Source: Neurospora tetraspora (Eukaryota > Ascomycota > Sordariomycetes > Sordariales > Sordariaceae). From it: a stretch of 64,000 bases of DNA. Where the stretch lies: positions 2,046,001 through 2,110,000 of the forward strand of contig NW_026944384.1 of assembly GCF_033439725.1 (NCBI RefSeq). Reading direction: 5' to 3'. Of this stretch, positions 60,312 to 64,000 are shown one piece after another. How positions within the stretch are numbered: the first letter of the stretch is position 1; every line of letters starts with the position of its first letter. Position numbers and translations under genes: made by a program. The notes beneath the pieces are model-generated. The model was not told the DNA's origin. It worked only from the letters and a program-made list of their open reading frames with translations, and searched no databases.

Positions 60312-60677
60312 TATAATAGCGCTGGCAGATTAGGTTTAGGTACTATATATGGATGTACTAGAATAAGGTATATAGAGGATTCTAGGTATAGTACGGTCCA
60401 AGGATATAAACTATTTAATTAGCTATACTAAGACTAGCTATAGGGTAAATCCTAGTACGTATAAGGTTTGCTATATAGGTAAAGAGGATGCGAGTAAAGG
60501 AATTGGTTAATAGCGACCCGTATATAGGTCCCGCTGTCACTTATATAATTAGGGTATTTATTTAGGTTTGTACGCTTATACCTAATTCTCTTCCTCTTTT
60601 CTTTTCCCCATCTGAAATCTTCTATTATAAATGGAATTTTAGCTTTGCCTTCGATTTACCTATACTATGCCCTTGCA
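60312..60677 (+). repeat. 3' LTR (366 bp)
   Basis: Ends ...CCCTTGCA followed by the AGCAG target duplication. Differences from the 5' LTR are mostly of the C-to-T/G-to-A kind. RIP makes LTR divergence useless as a simple clock, so insertion age cannot be given beyond old enough to have passed through sexual cycles. Confidence 0.93.
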
Positions 60678-60867
60678 AGCAGACAATAGTTAGTGTCCTT
60701 GATTCAGGACTGAAGAACCAATGTATGTCGACAATGGTTGCACGACTGATGTGTTCCAACAAAGATCATCGTCATTTTCCCTTTTTTCCATTTTCTCACC
60801 TCCAAACGCAAAAAGAAAAATGCAAAAGTTTGATCATTGATATCACCAACACCTCCCGGATCGAATT

Positions 60868-61037
60868 AAAAAAGCAAAAAGCTAAGTCGCCCAGGTAAGC
60901 TTGTGGAACGAACGACAATGCTCCAGCTGCGACTATACGAAAACTGTACCTCGAGTACCCGCGCACCCGGCAATGTTTTCATCAACGGGACGGGAACCAC
61001 TGCGCCATGAGACCACAGGGCCACCTCCCGTTGTGGT
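60868..61037 (-). ncRNA. Putative RNA polymerase III small RNA, copy B
   Basis: About 160-170 nt, from ACCACA at 61037 to T runs read at 60880-60876 and 60873-60868. The A box TGGCGCAGTGG (61007-60997) is identical to copy A; the B-like box is GTCGTTCGTTCC (60916-60905). The 5' stem ACCACA/TGTGGT and GGG/CCC are kept although the loop differs in length. In the 3' hairpin the flank reads GAGC...GCTT where copy A has GGGT...ACCT: two base pairs changed on both sides, which keeps the stem. A GTCG/CGAC outer pairing can also form. The middle is longer than in copy A. Identity is unknown. Confidence 0.65.
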
Positions 61038-61058
61038 AGAGCGGCTAGGTAACGGGGC

Positions 61059-61162
61059 CTTATATACCCGCTGGTGCCTGGTGCCCGGACCAGGTCTCGT
61101 CTGGGGCGGCGCGGGGCGGGTAGGAGGGGGCGGGGACCGGTTGTCTTGTCATCCGATGTTTG
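61059..61162 (-). promoter_or_regulatory. TATA-like box and upstream element of small RNA gene, copy B
   Basis: TATATAAG at 61066-61059 is about 22-29 bases before the presumed start. The 16-base block CAAACATCGGATGACA lies at 61162-61147, about 110-125 bases before it. GCCGGCACG follows the same order upstream (61181-61173) as in copy A. Confidence 0.6.
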
Positions 61163-61329
61163 GGGAAGGGGACGTGCCGGCTGGGCGGCGGCGGCGTCGT
61201 CGGCAGGAATGATGGCATTGTGCACAATGAATGCCTTGGGGACTATGACCAGATTCGAGAGACCGCTGGGTATCTTGCCTCTATCTATAGCTTATGATCT
61301 ATATCACTCCGTCGTCATTTCACGACTCT

Positions 61330-62804
61330 TCATTCTTTTTTGTTCTGCTGCTGCTGCTGCTGCTGCTGATTGACTGCTCTCACAAAGGATGTAAAAGGGT
61401 ACAGAGGCCCGGTGAAGTCCATGTCGTACCTGTTATCCAGTGTTAGTTCCATAATCGTTGCAGGAAGATGAACACACTGGTTAGTTTACTCACCAATAGT
61501 TCACAGCAACACAAATGCCTTCTTGCGAGCAAGATTGGGATACCTTATGATACCTATTTCACAATCATGAATCGGTTAGCAACCTTGAAATATCACCGCC
61601 CGCCCCCACACCCAAACAGTGAGTGAGTGAGTGAGTGAGTGAGTGAGTGAGTGAGTGAAGTGATCAAAAAACTTACCACATAGCAGGCAAATAAAGCATA
61701 TCCCCCTCCTCCAGCGTCACCCTCATCGGCTCCGCCAGCTTCGAATACCGCGTGGTGTTCTCCTCGGGCTTATCGGGGTCCCAAATCGCGAAGGGGACTG
61801 TGACTTGTTTGCCTGTTTCTTCGTCGTCCTTTTCCATCACCAACTCCAACTGCCCCTTAGCACCAACCTCTTCCCCTTCCCCTTCCTCATCCCCCTCCCC
61901 CTCCCCGTCATCCCCATTTTCTCCTCCTTTTTGCTTCCATGTCCTCCTCACATACCCCCCACTCTCCAGCTCCCTCTCATTAACACAAGGCAAACAATGC
62001 GGCGGCAACAGCACAAAGTGTTTCCTGCCCCGAATCTGGACGTAGACGTTTTCGTAGTTGTCCTTGTGCAAAGCCGTTGTCGACAAGGAGTTGCCGATCC
62101 AGAGGTTGATGGCTTCTGGTTTAGCTTCTTCGTCACTGAGAGAAGAGAGTGCGATGCGGGCCCAGGGGATGGTTGGGGGGACGGCGCTGTAGAGGGAGGA
62201 GTACTCTTGCCGGAGGTTGTCGTTTTCTGTTTTGATGGGTTAGTATGTGATGGATGAGGTGAGGTGAGTAGGAGGGATGAGGTAAGTGGCTTGACTTGAC
62301 TTACGGGTTTGAGCATAGCAAACCTCAGACTTGCGAAGCCCTTGGGTCTTTTCTTGGTGGATCACATAGGTGAGGAAGTCGCTGAAGGGTTGGTCTTCTT
62401 CGTGGGGTTTGGCGAAGACTAGAGAGCCGGTTTGGGGGTGGATGGTTGGGGCGTCAGCGTTTCTTTTGTGACGTACCAAGATGCGTGAGCTTTTATTACT
62501 TTACTTTTTTTTTAATTTGGCTATCTGTGTGTGATCAAACATACCCAAAAGGAGTAACGGCAACATTGACAGTCTCATCCCCAAGAAAATTGGACAGATA
62601 CTCGGCGGTCCATGTCTGGGTTGCCTTCCAGTTTGCGGCACCGCCTCTTACGACGAAAGGGGTGTTTCTGGCTACGAATCTCATAAACTCGAGCGCACTG
62701 GGCTCTTCGTGGAGCTCCTCGATGAAGGAGCTGTTGAGTTCATTGTAGGTGACGATCAGGTCTGCAATGGGATCGTGGTCCCGTTCTTGGTGTTTCTCTC
62801 CCAT
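61330..62804 (-). CDS. JMJD7: JMJD7-type JmjC 2-oxoglutarate oxygenase
   Basis: A cupin/JmjC lysyl hydroxylase relative. Exons 62804-62545, 62462-62305, 62226-61677, 61553-61494 and 61429-61330 give 375 aa (human JMJD7 is 316). N-terminal features are ARNTPFVVRGGAANW and VNVAVTPFG/NADAPT. The iron ligands are His193 and Asp195 in LHKDNYENV, with the distal His325 in WYHKV formed after intron 3. GRKHFVLLPP is typical of this family. NYW/WYDM spans the last intron. An acidic Gly/Glu-rich insert of about 25 residues follows the first metal site. The end carries eight Gln from a CTG/CAG tract and a short NKKE tail. Human JMJD7 hydroxylates lysine in DRG GTPases; the substrate here is unknown. Confidence 0.92.
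61345..61368. repeat. (CTG)8 microsatellite coding polyglutamine
   Basis: Eight uninterrupted CTG units; on the minus strand they are CAG and code the Gln tract at the end of the JMJD7 homologue. Confidence 0.95.
61619..61658. repeat. (GTGA)n microsatellite in intron 3 of the JMJD7 homologue
   Basis: About ten units of GTGA/GAGT lie within the 123-nt intron 61554-61676, just downstream of the GTAAGT donor when read on the minus strand (TCAC units). Confidence 0.95.
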
Positions 62805-64000
62805 GATGTTTACCGATGTTTACTTTCAGCTCGGTGGGGTCTAGACCGAAATGATGATCTTGAACCCGAAGTTAAGATTTTGGCGGTTGTTTTGTTGGCG
62901 ACTGGGGTGGATCCACCCGACGGGAGGAAGCAAAGGTAAAAAGGCGGAGCAGGCCAATCAGGGGCCGCTACAACCAAGACAGCGGCATCAATGACAGAAT
63001 AATGGCCTGACTTTTGAGGGTCCTGGGGGTCCAGAGCAGAAGCGATATCAAGTTATCAGTGCAGCCATGTGGTAGTGTGGATAGGGGGAAAACCGATTGC
63101 TCCAACATGGGAATCTGTCTATAAAACGAAGCTGATTTCCCATCCCATGTTTCTCATTTCCCATCGACATGTTTTTGTGGTTTTTTGGGTTCAGAGTTGG
63201 ACGTCTTCTTCTCCCGTCCTCTCCCCTCCTGCACCATTCCGGATCCAAGACTCCTCAGATGCTCCCCAGTGGACAACAAGGGACAACAAGCCACAGCTGC
63301 ACAGCTAGGCCACAACTTGGTTCTTCCAGTCCCGTCGGTCCCCGCTCCGAATCCCCTCATTGGAAGTCCCAGAGCGGTTACATGCTCCGAAGGCCAATGG
63401 ATACTCTTCATACACCGATATCACGAGTCGGTCGACGAACAACGGTTATCCCCTCGATCTCCATGAGTGAGGATTAGGAAACAGATAGCGAATACGACGC
63501 GGGCCCTCATTGTCGCCCATACCCGTACAGGAGCGGGTCTATTCCGAGCTCTTACGACCCATAGCCATGGATGGGAGGACGGAGGAAAGCAAATGCGCAC
63601 TAGGGACAACGAGACTTCGCCTCGCCACCCAACTATCATTGGATTTGGAGGTGGATTCGTCACTCGACAAGCATTGCGATATGTAATCCTTTCTTCCCCG
63701 CCTCCAGACCGCCGCCCCGGCCCCGACATTGTACCTACGCAGCATATGCCGCATCACGGATGGACACGACGACACATCACATATGCTCCTACTAGCCGAA
63801 GGCATTATCGTTTCCAGCCGCAGTCATTGTCGGCAGTCAGCATTTACTGCGCACGTACTGCAAGGTGAGTTTTATCCCGCCTTTTTCGTTTCTTATTTTG
63901 ACAACTGCCGCGTGCATCATTTGGTATCCAACTGAAGGCAGTCCCGCCATCTCATCACCTTGAGTTGCGGCAGTCGGCGGTGTCTCGTTGGCTGTCGGCG
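62805..64000. other. Right edge, upstream of the JMJD7 homologue; no gene called
   Basis: Short open frames only. A GTGAGT-like donor near 63,865 and pyrimidine-rich sequence may belong to the leader of a gene starting beyond the window. I cannot support a gene here. Confidence 0.5.

Larger units (their letters stand above)
53276..60677 (+). mobile_element. Ty3/Gypsy LTR retrotransposon fossil, full length, decayed by RIP
   Basis: 7,402 bp between perfect 5-bp direct repeats AGCAG (53271-53275 and 60678-60682), with two 366-bp LTRs. The 5' LTR starts TG and the 3' LTR ends CA. A G-rich polypurine tract (about 60,300-60,309) precedes the 3' LTR. Traces of parts occur in Ty3/Gypsy order: a gag region with a zinc-knuckle-like remnant near 55,600-55,700, protease near 55,900-56,250, reverse transcriptase about 57,200-57,950, RNase H about 58,050-58,450, integrase about 58,650-59,550 and a possible chromodomain near 59,950-60,100. 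The interior is strongly AT-rich with very many breaks throughout and no long open frame, as RIP produces. It is structurally whole but coding-dead. Confidence 0.93.
60790..61300 (-). repeat. Diverged duplicated segment, copy B (partner 12,850-13,330)
   Basis: The inverted partner of copy A. The alignment includes promoter blocks, the presumed RNA and the region after its terminator (for example a shared TTTTGCATTTTTCT block). It sits in the 3' flank of the JMJD7 homologue and just beyond the retroelement, and its composition is normal, so RIP has not touched it. Confidence 0.8.

Noticed and set aside
1-64000. CRISPR arrays, bacterial operons, defence islands
   Set aside because: The introns, protein families and RIP-like decay show a eukaryotic fungal genome; I saw no regularly spaced repeats.

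Overview
The window is nuclear DNA from a filamentous ascomycete, most likely Neurospora or a close Sordariales relative. Three things point that way. Genes are split by short introns (mostly 47-135 nt) with GTRAGT-like donors and CTAAC/CTGAC branch points close to the acceptor. The proteins are typical of filamentous fungi (TeaR/Mod5, recyclin-1, Mkt1, Cdt2). One LTR retrotransposon has been turned AT-rich in the way repeat-induced point mutation (RIP) does. Organism assignment is inference; no database was searched.

Layout, left to right: malic enzyme (+, 1.0-3.5 kb); SHPRH/Irc20-like SNF2-RING protein (-, 5.2-10.0); mitoribosomal mS41 (+, 11.0-11.7); copy A of a small RNA polymerase III-type RNA gene (+, 13.1); a 3 kb gene-poor stretch; a bZIP-like protein (+, about 16.3-18.2); a second gene-poor stretch; ER glucosidase I ending in KDEL (+, 21.1-23.7); recyclin-1 F-box protein with a CaaX end (+, 24.4-27.7); CDK7/Kin28 kinase (-, 28.1-29.4); Frag1/DRAM/Sfk1 membrane protein (+, 30.6-31.7); Gyp7-type Rab-GAP (-, 32.2-35.0); Mkt1 (-, 35.9-38.3); TeaR/Mod5 polarity marker with a CaaX end (+, 41.7-43.7); a 2.8 kb gene-free convergent region; Cdt2-like WD40 protein (-, 46.5-49.0); Spb1 rRNA methyltransferase (+, 50.0-52.7); a complete but decayed Ty3/Gypsy LTR element with perfect 5-bp target duplications (53,276-60,677); copy B of the small RNA gene (-, 60.9-61.0); and a JMJD7-type lysyl hydroxylase (-, 61.3-62.8).

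The protein genes are mostly housekeeping and not organised as a pathway. Several serve membrane traffic and polarity (recyclin-1, Gyp7, Sfk1-like, TeaR, glucosidase I). For every multi-exon model I propose, the summed exon length is divisible by three and the family motifs read across the joins.

The most interesting item is a pair of diverged, inverted segments of about 0.45-0.5 kb (near 12.85-13.33 kb and 60.79-61.30 kb). Each carries a TATA-like box, a tRNA-type A box, a degenerate B box and terminal T runs. Base changes between the copies preserve hairpins, including two compensatory pair swaps. This looks like an undescribed family of small pol III RNAs. Second is the malic enzyme gene, whose long first intron holds an in-frame ATG in excellent context that would give a form without the N-terminal extension.
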